A DNA stretch of 64,000 nucleotides from an uncultured Paracoccaceae bacterium. Lineage in GTDB: Bacteria; Pseudomonadota; Alphaproteobacteria; Rhodobacterales; Rhodobacteraceae. Both the position numbers and the translations under genes were made by a program. The stretch covers positions 492,501 to 556,500 of the forward strand of contig CANNFA010000002.1 in assembly GCA_947503765.1 (NCBI GenBank), written 5' to 3'. The notes beneath the pieces are model-generated. The model searched no databases. It worked only from the letters and a program-made list of their open reading frames with translations, and was not told where the DNA came from. Shown in pieces: positions 35,553 through 47,300 of this stretch; the first letter of the stretch is position 1; each line of letters starts with the position of its first letter.

Positions 35553-35588
35553 AACGCCGCCCCGAAGTCGCCGCTTCGGGGCGGCGTT
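35553..35588. promoter_or_regulatory. Long perfect inverted repeat upstream of pccA
   Basis: AACGCCGCCCCGAAG at 35553-35567 and CTTCGGGGCGGCGTT at 35574-35588 are perfect 15-base arms around TCGCCG, with no T-run after them. A smaller GGGCGCC/GGCGCCC hairpin lies at 35522-35539. The larger one ends 35 bases before the pccA start, so it could act as a terminator, attenuator or mRNA stabiliser. Confidence 0.65.
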
Positions 35589-35623
35589 CTGCGTTTGCGC
35601 GGCTTCCAGAAGCAAGAGGGTCC

Positions 35624-37669
35624 ATGTTCAAGAAAATCCTGATCGCCAACCGCGGAGAGATCGCCTGCCGCGTCATCAAGACCGCGCGCAAGATGGGCAT
35701 TGCCACCGTCGCGGTCTATTCGGATGCCGACCGGCAGGCGCTGCATGTTTCGATGGCCGACGAGGCGGTGCATATCGGTCCCGCGCCCGCCAACCAGTCC
35801 TATATCGTCATCGACCGTATCATGGACGCGGTCCGCGCCACCGGGGCAGAGGCGGTTCATCCCGGATACGGGTTCCTGTCCGAGAATCCGAAATTCGCCG
35901 CCGCGCTGGAAGAGGCGGGCGTTTCCTTCGTCGGACCGCCCAAGGGCGCGATCGAGGCGATGGGCGACAAGATCACCTCGAAGAAGATCGCGCAGGAGGC
36001 CGGGGTGAGCACTGTGCCCGGCTATATGGGCCTGATCGAGAGCGCGGACGAAGCGGTCAGGATCGCGGGCGAAATCGGCTACCCGGTGATGATCAAGGCC
36101 AGCGCCGGCGGTGGCGGCAAGGGGATGCGCATCGCCTGGTCCGACGCGGAGGCGCGCGAGGGCTTTCAGTCGTCGAAGAACGAGGCCGCGGCCAGTTTCG
36201 GCGATGACCGCATCTTCATCGAGAAATTCGTCACCCAGCCGCGCCATATCGAGATTCAGGTGCTGGCCGACAGCCACGGCAACGCGGTTCACCTCAACGA
36301 GCGGGAATGCTCGATCCAGCGGCGCAACCAGAAGGTTGTCGAAGAGGCGCCGAGCCCGTTCCTCGACGCGAAGACCCGCGCGGCGATGGGCGCGCAGGCC
36401 GTCGCGCTGGCCCAGGCGGTGGATTATGCCAGTGCCGGGACGGTGGAATTCATCGTCGATGGCGACAAGAATTTCTACTTTCTCGAAATGAATACCCGCC
36501 TTCAGGTCGAGCATCCTGTCACGGAACTGACAACCGGCATCGACCTTGTCGAACACATGATCCGCATCGCCGCCGGCGAAAGGCTGGCGATGAGCCAGGA
36601 CGATATCGGCATCCACGGCTGGGCGATCGAGAACCGGCTTTACGCCGAGGATCCGTACCGCAACTTCCTGCCCTCCATCGGCCGTCTGACCCGCTACCGC
36701 CCGCCCGCGGAACGCGCCGCCGGCCCGATGCTGACCGGCGGTACCTGGCCCGGCGACGCGCCGGCCGGCGACACGGCGATCCGCAACGATACCGGCGTGT
36801 TCGAGGGCGGCGAGATCAGCATGTATTACGACCCGATGATCGCCAAGCTGTGCACCTGGGGCGACACCCGCGCCGCCGCGCTTGAGACGATGCGCACAGC
36901 GCTCGATGCGTTCGAGGTCGAGGGGATCGGGCATAACCTGCCGTTCCTGTCGGCGGTGATGGATCACCCGCGCTTTATCTCGGGCGACATCACCACCGCC
37001 TTCATCGAAGAGGAATACGAGGGCGGGTTCGACGGTGCGCGGCTGGACGACGAGGCGCTGCACCGCGTCGCCGCCGCCTGCGCCGCGATGAACCGGGTGG
37101 CCGAGATCCGGCGGGCCCGCGTGTCGGGCCGGATGGACAACCACGAACGCCGCGTCGGCGAGGATTGGGTGGCGACGCTTCAGGGCGAGAGTTTCGCACT
37201 GCGTATCGCGGCCGAGCCGGGCGGCGCCACCGTCACCTTCGCCGATGGCCGTGCGATGCACGTGTCGGGCGACTGGACGCCGGGCAACGCGCTGGCCGTG
37301 CTGGACGTGGACGGGACGCCGCTTGTGATGAAGGTCGGCAAGATCACCCACGGCTTTCGCATCCGCACGCGCGGCGCGGATCTGGCCGTGCATGTGCGCA
37401 CCCCGCGCCAGGCCGAACTGGCCGCGCTGATGCCCGAAAAGCTGCCGCCCGACACCTCGCGGATGCTGCTTTGCCCGATGCCGGGGCTGGTGGTGAAGAT
37501 CGACGTGGCCGAAGGCGACGAGGTGCAGGAGGGTCAGCCGCTCTGCACCGTCGAGGCGATGAAGATGGAGAACATCCTGCGCGCCGAACGCAAGGCCATC
37601 GTGGCGCGGGTCAATGCCGCGGCGGGCGACAGCCTTGCGGTGGATGATGTGATCATGGAATTCGAATGA
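35624..37669 (+). CDS. pccA: Propionyl-CoA carboxylase alpha subunit (biotin carboxylase and carrier)
   Basis: The 681-residue subunit carboxylates its own biotin with ATP and bicarbonate. Order: biotin carboxylase N-domain (MFKKILIANRGEIACRVIK), ATP-grasp (KASAGGGGKGMRIAW, then EMNTRLQVEHPVTE near residue 290), C-domain to about 450, the PccA linker (BT) domain, and the biotinyl domain with K647 in EAMKMEN. The length matches propionyl-CoA carboxylases. The ATG follows AAGAGGGTCC. Its stop overlaps the start of the GT-C-like gene, so the two are translationally linked. Confidence 0.95.
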   Translation: MFKKILIANRGEIACRVIKTARKMGIATVAVYSDADRQALHVSMADEAVHIGPAPANQSYIVIDRIMDAVRATGAEAVHPGYGFLSENPKFAAALEEAGVSFVGPPKGAIEAMGDKITSKKIAQEAGVSTVPGYMGLIESADEAVRIAGEIGYPVMIKASAGGGGKGMRIAWSDAEAREGFQSSKNEAAASFGDDRIFIEKFVTQPRHIEIQVLADSHGNAVHLNERECSIQRRNQKVVEEAPSPFLDAKTRAAMGAQAVALAQAVDYASAGTVEFIVDGDKNFYFLEMNTRLQVEHPVTELTTGIDLVEHMIRIAAGERLAMSQDDIGIHGWAIENRLYAEDPYRNFLPSIGRLTRYRPPAERAAGPMLTGGTWPGDAPAGDTAIRNDTGVFEGGEISMYYDPMIAKLCTWGDTRAAALETMRTALDAFEVEGIGHNLPFLSAVMDHPRFISGDITTAFIEEEYEGGFDGARLDDEALHRVAAACAAMNRVAEIRRARVSGRMDNHERRVGEDWVATLQGESFALRIAAEPGGATVTFADGRAMHVSGDWTPGNALAVLDVDGTPLVMKVGKITHGFRIRTRGADLAVHVRTPRQAELAALMPEKLPPDTSRMLLCPMPGLVVKIDVAEGDEVQEGQPLCTVEAMKMENILRAERKAIVARVNAAAGDSLAVDDVIMEFE

Positions 37670-39204
37670 CGCCCTCGGCTGCTCGTCTGACGCTTGTGGC
37701 CGTCCTGCCGGCGCTGGGATATTTCCTGGCGCTGCAATGGGCGGCCTTCGTCACGGCCGGCGGGGTGTTCGAATACCCGCTCGACGATCCCTACATCCAC
37801 CTCGCCATGGCAGAGCAGATCGCGCGCGGCGGCTACGGGGTGAATGCGGGGCAATCGGCCTCTGCGTCCTCCTCGGCATTGTTCCCGCTGCTGCTGCTGC
37901 CCTTCGCGGGGCAGGACGTGCAAAGGTTCCTGCCGCTGGCCTGGAACGTGGCCGGACTGGCCGTGTCCGCGCTGCTCTGGGCGCGCATCGTGGCGCTGTC
38001 GGGGCTGCCCGGCACGCTGGCACTGCTCGCCGCGATCGCGGGGCCGCTGGCGCTGAACTTCGCCGGGCTGGCCTTCACCGGGATGGAGCACAGCCTGCAC
38101 CTTGCCGCCAGCCTGGCCATCGTGCTGGGCCTCGTGCGGTTTGCCGATACGGGCCGCATCACCGCGCCGCTGATCGCGGGGATCGCGCTGGCGCCGCTCT
38201 TGCGGTTCGAGGGCGCGGCACTGGCGCTGCTGGCGGCGCTGTGGGTGACATGGCGCGGCCCGCACCGGGCGGGCGCCGCGCTGATCCTGCTGGCGCTGGC
38301 GCCGCCGGCGGCGTTCTGCGCCTTCCTGCTGGCGCTGGGGCTCGACCCGCTGCCCGGATCGGTCGCGGTGAAGCTGGCCATGTCGGAAACCGGCCGCGAT
38401 CCGGGACTCGCGGCCTATATCGGCGAGAAGCTGGCCAATGTCGCCGCGCGCCCGCGTGAAAAGCTGCTCGTCGGGTTTCTGGCTGTGGCGCTGGTTCTGC
38501 TGGCGTGGCCCGGTGCGGCACGAACGACACGCGCACCTGTGCTGGGCATCGCCGCGCTGGCAGGGCTGGCGCACCTTCTGTTGGGACGGTTCGGCTGGAT
38601 GAACCGTTACGAGATCTACATCCTCGGCGCGCTGGCGGGGGCGATGCTGGCCCATGCGGGGCGGCTTCCGGTGCGCCTTGCCGCGCCGGTCGCGCTGGTG
38701 CCGGTGCTGGCGGCGGGGCTGTTCTACCTGCCGGAGACCAGCCTGCATTACCGTCTTGGGCCGCGCGGGGTGCACCTGCAACAAACGCAGATGGCCCGCT
38801 TTGCGCAAGATTACCTGAAGGATACCGTCGCGGTGAACGACCTTGGGCGTGTCGCCTGGCGCAACCCGTCGCCGGTCGTGGACCTGTGGGGGCTGGGCAG
38901 TGCCGAGGCGCGGCGTCTGCGCCTGATCGCGCCCGTGCCCGGCTGGGCGGGGGGCCTTGCGGCGCGCAGCGGCGCGCGGCTCGTCATGGTTTATGCGCCG
39001 CTTTTCGAGACCGCGAAAGGGCCGGGCTGGACCGCGCTAGGCGACCTGGTGATCGAGGGCAGCCGCGGCTACCTGTCCGAGCCGCGCGTGACCTTCTACG
39101 CCACCGACCCGGCCGCCGCGCCCGAGATCCGTGTGCTGCTGGCCGATTGGGCCGCCGATCTGCCGCGCGGCGCGCGGTTCGAAACGGCCGAGGCTGCCCG
39201 ATGA
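37666..39204 (+). CDS. Polytopic GT-C-like membrane protein, first of a tandem pair
   Basis: A 512-residue protein with about nine to ten membrane helices and a C-terminal soluble part of about 150 residues. Near the end of the first helix an acidic pair, D40-D41 in [17 protein letters not shown], resembles the catalytic aspartates of GT-C glycosyltransferases using lipid-linked sugars, and DRY-like NRYEIYILG follows later. It overlaps pccA by four bases and the next paralogue by four. It could transfer sugars to lipid or envelope targets, but this is inference from topology and the DD loop. Confidence 0.72.
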   Translation: MTPSAARLTLVAVLPALGYFLALQWAAFVTAGGVFEYPLDDPYIHLAMAEQIARGGYGVNAGQSASASSSALFPLLLLPFAGQDVQRFLPLAWNVAGLAVSALLWARIVALSGLPGTLALLAAIAGPLALNFAGLAFTGMEHSLHLAASLAIVLGLVRFADTGRITAPLIAGIALAPLLRFEGAALALLAALWVTWRGPHRAGAALILLALAPPAAFCAFLLALGLDPLPGSVAVKLAMSETGRDPGLAAYIGEKLANVAARPREKLLVGFLAVALVLLAWPGAARTTRAPVLGIAALAGLAHLLLGRFGWMNRYEIYILGALAGAMLAHAGRLPVRLAAPVALVPVLAAGLFYLPETSLHYRLGPRGVHLQQTQMARFAQDYLKDTVAVNDLGRVAWRNPSPVVDLWGLGSAEARRLRLIAPVPGWAGGLAARSGARLVMVYAPLFETAKGPGWTALGDLVIEGSRGYLSEPRVTFYATDPAAAPEIRVLLADWAADLPRGARFETAEAAR

Positions 39205-40781
39205 CGGACCGCGCCGCGACCCTGCCGGACACGGCCGCCGGCGATACGCCCTGGCGGCTGGCGCTGGTGGCGATGGCGGCGGTCGGGCTGGCCTTTCTGG
39301 CCCTTCAGATCGCGTCGGTGAACATCGCCGGCGGGGTTTTCGAGTATCCGCATGACGACCCGTACATCCACCTCGCCATGGCCGAGCAGATCGCCAATGG
39401 CGGCTATGGCGTGAACCGGGGCGAGACGGCGGCCGCCGCGTCCTCGCCGCTGTTTCCGGTGCTGCTGACCCCCTTCGCGGGACAGCCGGCGCAACGCTAC
39501 CTGCCGCTTGTGTGGAACATCGCCGGGCTGCTGGCGGCTGCTGCGCTGTGGGGGCGGATCCTGTGGCGTGCGGGCTATGGCGCAAGCGGCTGGGGGCTTG
39601 CGCTGGCGGCCTTGGGGCCGCTGGCGCTGAACATGGTGGGGCTCGCGCATACCGGGATGGAACACATGCTCCATACGGCGGCGAGCCTGGCGATCGTCCT
39701 GGGCCTGCTGCGTTTTTTCGACGAAAAAACGGTGCCCGCCGCTCTGATCCTCGGCATCCTGCTGGCGCCGCTCCTGCGGTTCGAGGGCGCGGCGCTGGCG
39801 ATCCTGGCCGCGCTGGCGGTGGTGGCCTCGGGACGGGCGCGCGCGGGGTTGGGCCTGCTGGCGCTGGCGGTCCTGCCGCTGGCGCTGTTCTGCGCCTTCC
39901 TGGTGTCGCTGGGCCTCGATCCGCTGCCCAGCTCGGTGCGCGCCAAGCTGGCCGGGGGGCCGACCGAGGGGCTGGGCGCCGCGGGCTATGTCCTGGTGAA
40001 ACTTGGCGCGGCGCTGTCCGAACGGCGCGAGCAGATCCTCGCGGTGCTGGTCGTGCTCTGCGCCGTGTTCGCGCTGATCCCGGCGCTGCGGCACAGCCCG
40101 CGCTGGCGGCTCTTGCCGGTGCTGGGCGGGGCAGGGGCCGCGCATCTGCTGTTCGGCCGCTTCGGCTGGATCGACCGCTACGAGATTTACATCCTTGTGG
40201 CGGTTTCGGCGGGGCTGCTGGCGGTCGTCGGGGGCCTCAGGACCCGGCCGCTGGCGGCGCTGGTGCTGGTCCCGATGGCGATGGCCGGAACGCTGTACCT
40301 GCCGCTTGTCGCCAATCTGTATCCGTCCGCGGCGCGCGCGGTGCATGTCCAGCAGGCGCAGATGGCCCGCTTTGCCAAGGAGCATCTGAAGCAGCCGGTC
40401 GCGGTGAACGATCTGGGTTATGTCGCGTGGGCGAACCCGAACTACGTGCTGGACATCTGGGGGCTGGCCAATGCCGATGCGCTGCGCCTGCGGCTGGACG
40501 AGGGGGCAGAGCCGGGCTGGATCGGACGGCTTGCGGCGGAGGCGGAGGTGCCATTTGCCATGGTCTATGACCTATGGTTCCATGACGAGCTCGGGCCCGA
40601 CTGGCGGCTTCTGGGCCAGCTTTCGACCGAGGTGCCCGCACCCTATCTGGGCGGCCGCGTGGTCAATTTCTTTCTGACCGATCCACGTGCCGACCCCGCG
40701 CCCTATCTGGCGGCGCTGGAGAGCTGGCGCGCGGGCCTGCCGCAGGGCGCCGGATTCCGCTTTGCCGAGGGCGTGCGATGA
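39201..40781 (+). CDS. Polytopic GT-C-like membrane protein, second of a tandem pair
   Basis: A 526-residue paralogue of the preceding gene; long blocks match, such as [20 protein letters not shown] (acidic pair D52-D53), [17 protein letters not shown], GRFGWxxRYEIYIL and HxQQxQMARFA. Similarity runs through helices and the C-terminal domain, so the pair arose by duplication of the whole gene. The ATG overlaps the stop of the first. It converges on the DUF4174 gene with a four-base gap. Confidence 0.72.
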   Translation: MTDRAATLPDTAAGDTPWRLALVAMAAVGLAFLALQIASVNIAGGVFEYPHDDPYIHLAMAEQIANGGYGVNRGETAAAASSPLFPVLLTPFAGQPAQRYLPLVWNIAGLLAAAALWGRILWRAGYGASGWGLALAALGPLALNMVGLAHTGMEHMLHTAASLAIVLGLLRFFDEKTVPAALILGILLAPLLRFEGAALAILAALAVVASGRARAGLGLLALAVLPLALFCAFLVSLGLDPLPSSVRAKLAGGPTEGLGAAGYVLVKLGAALSERREQILAVLVVLCAVFALIPALRHSPRWRLLPVLGGAGAAHLLFGRFGWIDRYEIYILVAVSAGLLAVVGGLRTRPLAALVLVPMAMAGTLYLPLVANLYPSAARAVHVQQAQMARFAKEHLKQPVAVNDLGYVAWANPNYVLDIWGLANADALRLRLDEGAEPGWIGRLAAEAEVPFAMVYDLWFHDELGPDWRLLGQLSTEVPAPYLGGRVVNFFLTDPRADPAPYLAALESWRAGLPQGAGFRFAEGVR

Positions 40782-40785
40782 GCCG

Positions 40786-41298
40786 TTATTGCCCGAACCC
40801 GCCGGCACGGATTTCCTCTTGCCGCAGGGGCCATTTGTCGATCGCCCGGCTGATTTCGCGCACGTTCCACGGGAATGGCTTGCGCAAGTTCACCCGCCCG
40901 TCCTTGCCCATCAGCGTCAACTGGAAGCCGCGCGGCCGCAGCTTCAGCCGTGCACCCGAGCGCGCGTCGGGGTCGGTATCGGTGATCACCACCACGTCCC
41001 GCACGATCAACTCGCCCGGCCGTTCGCTCAGCAGCTTGATCTGTTCGCGGAACCGCGGGTCTGCGGGCGTGTCGGCGAACACCACGATCGGCCGGTACGT
41101 CCACAGGTATTCGTCCAAGGACACTTCGCCCGCATCGAGGAACTCGAGCACCGGCACGGGCTCTTCCACGACTTCCGGTGCGTCCGGCCCGGCCTCTGCC
41201 GCGCTGTCCGCCTCTTCCGCCGTCATCACCGACGCTTCCTGCGCCGAGGCGGCAAGCGCCACGAACGCGAACATGATAAAACTCAAGACCTTGGCCAT
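40786..41298 (-). CDS. Exported DUF4174-domain protein
   Basis: A 170-residue protein with a signal peptide ([20 protein letters not shown]), an acidic spacer (about residues 28-55) and a DUF4174 domain: [20 protein letters not shown], the peroxiredoxin-like first strand, and [22 protein letters not shown]. No cysteine stands in the thiol-redox position, so it is thioredoxin-like in shape only. The ATG at 41298 follows AGGAGGG. It is encoded against the pcc/mcm direction, between the GT-C pair and the mutase. Function unknown. Confidence 0.85.
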   Translation of the reverse strand: MAKVLSFIMFAFVALAASAQEASVMTAEEADSAAEAGPDAPEVVEEPVPVLEFLDAGEVSLDEYLWTYRPIVVFADTPADPRFREQIKLLSERPGELIVRDVVVITDTDPDARSGARLKLRPRGFQLTLMGKDGRVNLRKPFPWNVREISRAIDKWPLRQEEIRAGGFGQ

Positions 41299-41460
41299 CG
41301 TCCCTCCTGCTCTGTCGCATATAGGCGCTCGGGCCGGGAAAACGAAGGGCCATCTCGCCGCGCCGGGCCGCCGCCTTGGCATGGATCAAACCGCACCGGG
41401 GCCGGATCGCGTATTCTGCGCCCGGCCGCCGCTTCGCCGCACCGCAAAGGAGCCCGAGAC

Positions 41461-43584
<2,124 letters not shown>

Positions 43585-43612
43585 CGCCCGGTCGCGGCAC
43601 TGCGGCCATGCG

Positions 43613-43641
43613 GGGCGGCGCATAGCGCCGCCCGGCCGTTT
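43613..43641. terminator. Terminator between mcm and thrS
   Basis: GGGCGGCGC at 43613-43621 pairs with GCGCCGCCC at 43625-43633; TTTT follows at 43639. It lies between convergent genes and may work both ways. Confidence 0.7.
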
Positions 43642-43646
43642 TCCGG

Positions 43647-45596
43647 TCAGACCAGGTCGGGCGCCAGCGTCTCGTGGGCCAGCGCGTTTGCCACCGCGTC
43701 CAGCGGCTCGACCGAGGTGATCTTTTCCCCCAGCCGGCGCAGCGAAACGGTGCGATCCTCGACCTCGTTCATGCCGCAGGCCAGGATCACCGGAACCTTC
43801 GCCACCGAATGTTCGCGCACCTTGTAGTTGATCTTTTCGTTGCGGATGTCGGCCTCGGCGCGGATGCCGCGATCCTTCAGCGCCGCGACCACCTCGTGCA
43901 CATAGGCGTCGGCATCCGACACGATCGAGGCGACGACCACCTGGCGCGGGGCCAGCCAGAACGGCAGCTTGCCCGAATAGTTCTCGATCAGGATGCCGAT
44001 GAACCGCTCGAAGCTGCCAAGGATCGCGCGGTGCAGCATGACCGGGCGGTGCTTGTCGCCATCGGCGCCGATATAGGCGGCATCCAGCCGCTCGGGCAGG
44101 TTGAAATCGGCCTGGAAGGTGCCGCATTGCCATTCGCGCCCGATCGCGTCGGTCAGCTTGAAATCCAGCTTGGGACCATAGAACGCGCCCTCGCCGGGGT
44201 CGATCTCGTAATCGTTGCGCACCGACAGGATCGCCTTTTCAAGCGCCTCCTCGGCCTTGTCCCAGACCTCGTCGGATCCGACGCGCACCTCGGGGCGGGT
44301 GGACAGCTTGATGTCGAACTTGGCAAAGCCGCAATCGCGGTAGATCGACGACAGCAGGTCGATGAAGGCGGCGCATTCGGCTTCTATCTGGTCTTCGGTG
44401 CAGAAGATATGCGCGTCGTCCTGGGTAAAGCCGCGCACCCGCATCAGCCCGTGCAGCGCGCCATGCGGCTCGTAGCGGTGGCACGATCCGAATTCGGCCA
44501 GACGCAGCGGCAGGTCGCGGTAGGACTTGATCCCCTGGTTGAAGATCTGGACATGGCACGGGCAGTTCATCGGCTTCAGCGCGTTCACGCGCTTTTCGTT
44601 GGCGTGTTCCTCGTCGATCTCGGTGATGTACATGTGCTCGCGGTACTTGTCCCAGTGCCCCGAGGCTTCCCACAGCTTGCGGTCGACGACCTGCGGCGTC
44701 CTGATCTCGCGGTAGCCGGCGCGGGTCAGGCGGCGGCGCATGTAATCTTCGAGCTCGCGGTAGATCGTCCAGCCGTCCGGGTGCCAGAACACCATGCCCG
44801 GCGCTTCCTCCTGGAAGTGGAACAGCTCCATCTCGCGGCCAAGGCGGCGGTGGTCGCGCTTTGCCGCTTCTTCGAGGAACACCAGATGCGCCTTGAGATC
44901 GGCCTTGTTGCGGAACGCGACACCATAGATCCGCTGCAATTGCGGGCGGGTGGAATCGCCGCGCCAATAGGCCCCGGCCACGCGCATCAGCTTGAACGCA
45001 TCGGCGGGCACCTGGCCGGTATGCTGGAAATGCGGGCCGCGGCACAGATCCTGCCAGGGCCCATGCCAGTACATGCGGATCGGCTGGCCGTCATCGGGGA
45101 TCGCCTCGACCAGCTCGACCTTGTAGGGCTCGCCCCGCTCGCGGTAATGCGCGATGGCCCGGTCGCGGTCCCAGACCTCGGTGCGCACGGGATCGCGGGC
45201 CGCGATGATCTCGCGCATCTTCGCCTCGATGGCGCCGAGGTCTTCAGGGGTAAAGGGCTCTGCCCGGTCGAAATCGTAATAGAACCCGTTCTCGATCACC
45301 GGGCCGATGGTGACTTTCACGTCGGGCCAGATCTCCTGCACCGCACGGGCCATGATATGAGCGGCGTCGTGGCGGATCAACTCCAGCGCGGGCGCCTCGT
45401 CCTGCAGGGTGTGGATCGCGATATCGGCATCAGCCTCGACCGGCCATTGCAGGTCGTGATGCACGCCGTTCACGCTGGCGCTGATCGCCTTCTTGGACAG
45501 GCTCTTGGAAATGCTCTCGGCCACTTCGGCGGGGGTGACGCCGGCGGGATATTCGCGCGCATTGCCATCGGGAAAGGTAAGGGAAATCTGGGCCAT
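43647..45596 (-). CDS. thrS: Threonyl-tRNA synthetase
   Basis: Charges tRNA-Thr. The 649-residue product has the TGS domain (about 1-62), the editing domain with its [11 protein letters not shown] metal site, the class II catalytic core ([27 protein letters not shown] with a zinc cysteine, [13 protein letters not shown] as motif 2) and the C-terminal anticodon domain. The start at 45596 ([19 protein letters not shown]) is the standard N-terminus, with AGGAGAGCCTTC before it. Confidence 0.96.
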   Translation of the reverse strand: MAQISLTFPDGNAREYPAGVTPAEVAESISKSLSKKAISASVNGVHHDLQWPVEADADIAIHTLQDEAPALELIRHDAAHIMARAVQEIWPDVKVTIGPVIENGFYYDFDRAEPFTPEDLGAIEAKMREIIAARDPVRTEVWDRDRAIAHYRERGEPYKVELVEAIPDDGQPIRMYWHGPWQDLCRGPHFQHTGQVPADAFKLMRVAGAYWRGDSTRPQLQRIYGVAFRNKADLKAHLVFLEEAAKRDHRRLGREMELFHFQEEAPGMVFWHPDGWTIYRELEDYMRRRLTRAGYREIRTPQVVDRKLWEASGHWDKYREHMYITEIDEEHANEKRVNALKPMNCPCHVQIFNQGIKSYRDLPLRLAEFGSCHRYEPHGALHGLMRVRGFTQDDAHIFCTEDQIEAECAAFIDLLSSIYRDCGFAKFDIKLSTRPEVRVGSDEVWDKAEEALEKAILSVRNDYEIDPGEGAFYGPKLDFKLTDAIGREWQCGTFQADFNLPERLDAAYIGADGDKHRPVMLHRAILGSFERFIGILIENYSGKLPFWLAPRQVVVASIVSDADAYVHEVVAALKDRGIRAEADIRNEKINYKVREHSVAKVPVILACGMNEVEDRTVSLRRLGEKITSVEPLDAVANALAHETLAPDLV

Positions 45597-45756
45597 GAAG
45601 GCTCTCCTCGTCGGTCTGGCGCCCACGGAACGCCCGGTTGCGGGTATCTGTACGGGCGGCATATGGGCGGGGCAGGGCGGCGGTGTCAACCGGGCACATT
45701 GGCCTTTCACGCTGCGCACTGGCATGGTTAGTCAGACCCGAAGACGGAGGATGCCC

Positions 45757-46509
45757 ATGAGTGAGCCGAGTTTCCTGGAGACGCCGCAAGGCCGGCGCAT
45801 CGCCTATCGCCACACGCCGGGCCGCGGCCCGGCCGTGGTGTTCCTGGGCGGTTTCCGCTCGGACATGGAGGGCACCAAGGCGGTGCATCTGGAAAACTGG
45901 GCCACCGCACGCGGCCAGGGGTTTCTGCGGCTCGACTATTCCGGACATGGCGCGTCGTCGGGCGATTTCCTGGACGGCGCCATCGGCGACTGGGCCGAGG
46001 ATGCCTATCAAGCGGTCGCACAATGCGTGGACGGGCCTGTGGTGCTTGTCGGCTCGTCGATGGGCGGCTGGATCGCGCTGATACTTGCCGCGCGGCTGGC
46101 GGGGCGGGTGCGCGGGCTGGTCGGCATTGCCGCCGCGCCCGATTTCACCGAGGATTCGATGTGGGCGGGGTTTTCGGATGCACAGCGCCGCGCCCTTGAA
46201 ACCGAGGGCCGGGTCGAGACGCCCTCGGACTATTCCGACGAGCCATACGTCATCACCCGCCGCCTGATCGAGGAGGGGCGCACCCGGCTGGTGCTGCGCA
46301 CGCCGCTGGCGCTGCCCTTTCCGGCGCGGTTCCTGCAAGGCACCGCCGATGCGGATGTGGACCTGTCCGTTGCCCTGCGGCTGCTGGACCATGCCGAGGG
46401 CGATGACATCCGCCTGACGCTGGTGAAAGGGGCGGATCACCGCTTTTCGACGCCGGACTGCCTTGCCATGATCGAGGCAACGACGCAGGACGTGCTGGAA
46501 AGGAGCTGA
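45757..46509 (+). CDS. Alpha/beta hydrolase
   Basis: A 250-residue serine hydrolase. Nucleophile elbow G99-S-S101-M-G-G, acid in TADADVD near residue 205, and histidine in KGADHRFSTP. The oxyanion region is FLGGFRSDMEGTKA, which resembles acyl-thioesterase or palmitoyl-protein-thioesterase-like (ABHD10) proteins. The ATG at 45757 was preferred to that at 45751 because GGAGG at 45746-45750 would be too close to the latter. A small ORF begins two bases after its stop. Substrate unknown. Confidence 0.85.
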   Translation: MSEPSFLETPQGRRIAYRHTPGRGPAVVFLGGFRSDMEGTKAVHLENWATARGQGFLRLDYSGHGASSGDFLDGAIGDWAEDAYQAVAQCVDGPVVLVGSSMGGWIALILAARLAGRVRGLVGIAAAPDFTEDSMWAGFSDAQRRALETEGRVETPSDYSDEPYVITRRLIEEGRTRLVLRTPLALPFPARFLQGTADADVDLSVALRLLDHAEGDDIRLTLVKGADHRFSTPDCLAMIEATTQDVLERS

Positions 46510-46510
46510 G

Positions 46511-46567
46511 ATGGACCCGCGTTCGCGCATCGCCGCGCATCCCGGCACCGGGGCGCATCGCCGATGA
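46511..46567 (+). CDS. Possible 18-residue leader peptide
   Basis: The ATG at 46511 follows AAAGGAGCTGAG, the best ribosome site in this stretch. The frame reads MDPRSRIAAHPGTGAHRR and ends in a TGA that overlaps the ATG of the next gene. That ATG has no site of its own, so translation of the M15-like protein may depend on this short frame. There is no other evidence for the peptide. Confidence 0.4.
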   Translation: MDPRSRIAAHPGTGAHRR

Positions 46568-47211
46568 AGCCGCCCGGCAGCTACACCGCGCTGGAGGATC
46601 TGGGCCGGGTGCGCCTGTCGCGGCATTTCGCGCTGCGCAATTTCCTGTATTCCGAGATCGGGAATTTCTTCGGCCGTCCCAACCTGCCGGATGACCCCGA
46701 CCTGCTGATCGCGGCCGGCACGCGCCTGGCGACCGACCTGCTGGACCCGCTGACCGAGACCTTCGGGCCGATCGACATCCGGTCCGGTTTCCGATCCTCG
46801 GCGCTGAACGGGTTCGGTGCGGTCGAGGTGCGGCCGCAGAAATGCGCCGCGAACGACCGGACCCTGGCCGGCCATATCTGGGACCGGCGCGATGCGGCGG
46901 GGCGGATGGGCGCGACCGTGTCGGTGTCGATCCCGTGGTTCGCACAGCAGTATGAAGCGGGCCGCGACTGGCGCGATCTGGCGTGGTGGCTGTACGATCA
47001 CCTGGGCTTCCACGAGGTCTATTTCTTCCCCAGGGGCGCCGCGTTCAACCTGCAATGGCGCGACGCGCCCGAGCGGCGGATCCTGAGCTACATCGCGCCG
47101 AAGGGGGTGCTGGTGAAGCCGGGCCGGATGGCCGATCCGGCGCGCCGTGACCGGTATTCGGATTTCCCGGAATTCCGCGGCATCCGCTATCCCGCCATTC
47201 CCCATGGGTGA
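46564..47211 (+). CDS. M15-like (D-Ala-D-Ala peptidase-fold) protein
   Basis: A 215-residue protein. The region LSRHFALRNFLYSEIGNFFG, then TDLLDPLTETFGPIDIRSGFRSSALN, matches the M15 carboxypeptidase pattern of an F-T-L-x-E-like start and an SGYRS loop. The usual zinc ligands H and D (SxHxxGxAxD) are not obvious: the fold may be kept without full catalysis, or the chain may be a diverged family. There is no signal peptide, so it is likely cytoplasmic. The role is unknown. Confidence 0.6.
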   Translation: MKPPGSYTALEDLGRVRLSRHFALRNFLYSEIGNFFGRPNLPDDPDLLIAAGTRLATDLLDPLTETFGPIDIRSGFRSSALNGFGAVEVRPQKCAANDRTLAGHIWDRRDAAGRMGATVSVSIPWFAQQYEAGRDWRDLAWWLYDHLGFHEVYFFPRGAAFNLQWRDAPERRILSYIAPKGVLVKPGRMADPARRDRYSDFPEFRGIRYPAIPHG

Positions 47212-47300
47212 AATCAATGAGATCACTTATGGAACAAAAACACCGTATTTGACGGTAAAATCACGCACATAATGTCACATATCACGCAACAGGTGCCACA
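47212..47300 (+). promoter_or_regulatory. AT-rich gap with promoter-like elements
   Basis: These 89 bases are markedly AT-rich against the surrounding genes. They include TTGACG followed 15 bases later by TAATGT, a weak -35/-10 pair, upstream of the hydrolase at 47301. It is the only plausible promoter region for that gene. Confidence 0.4.
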
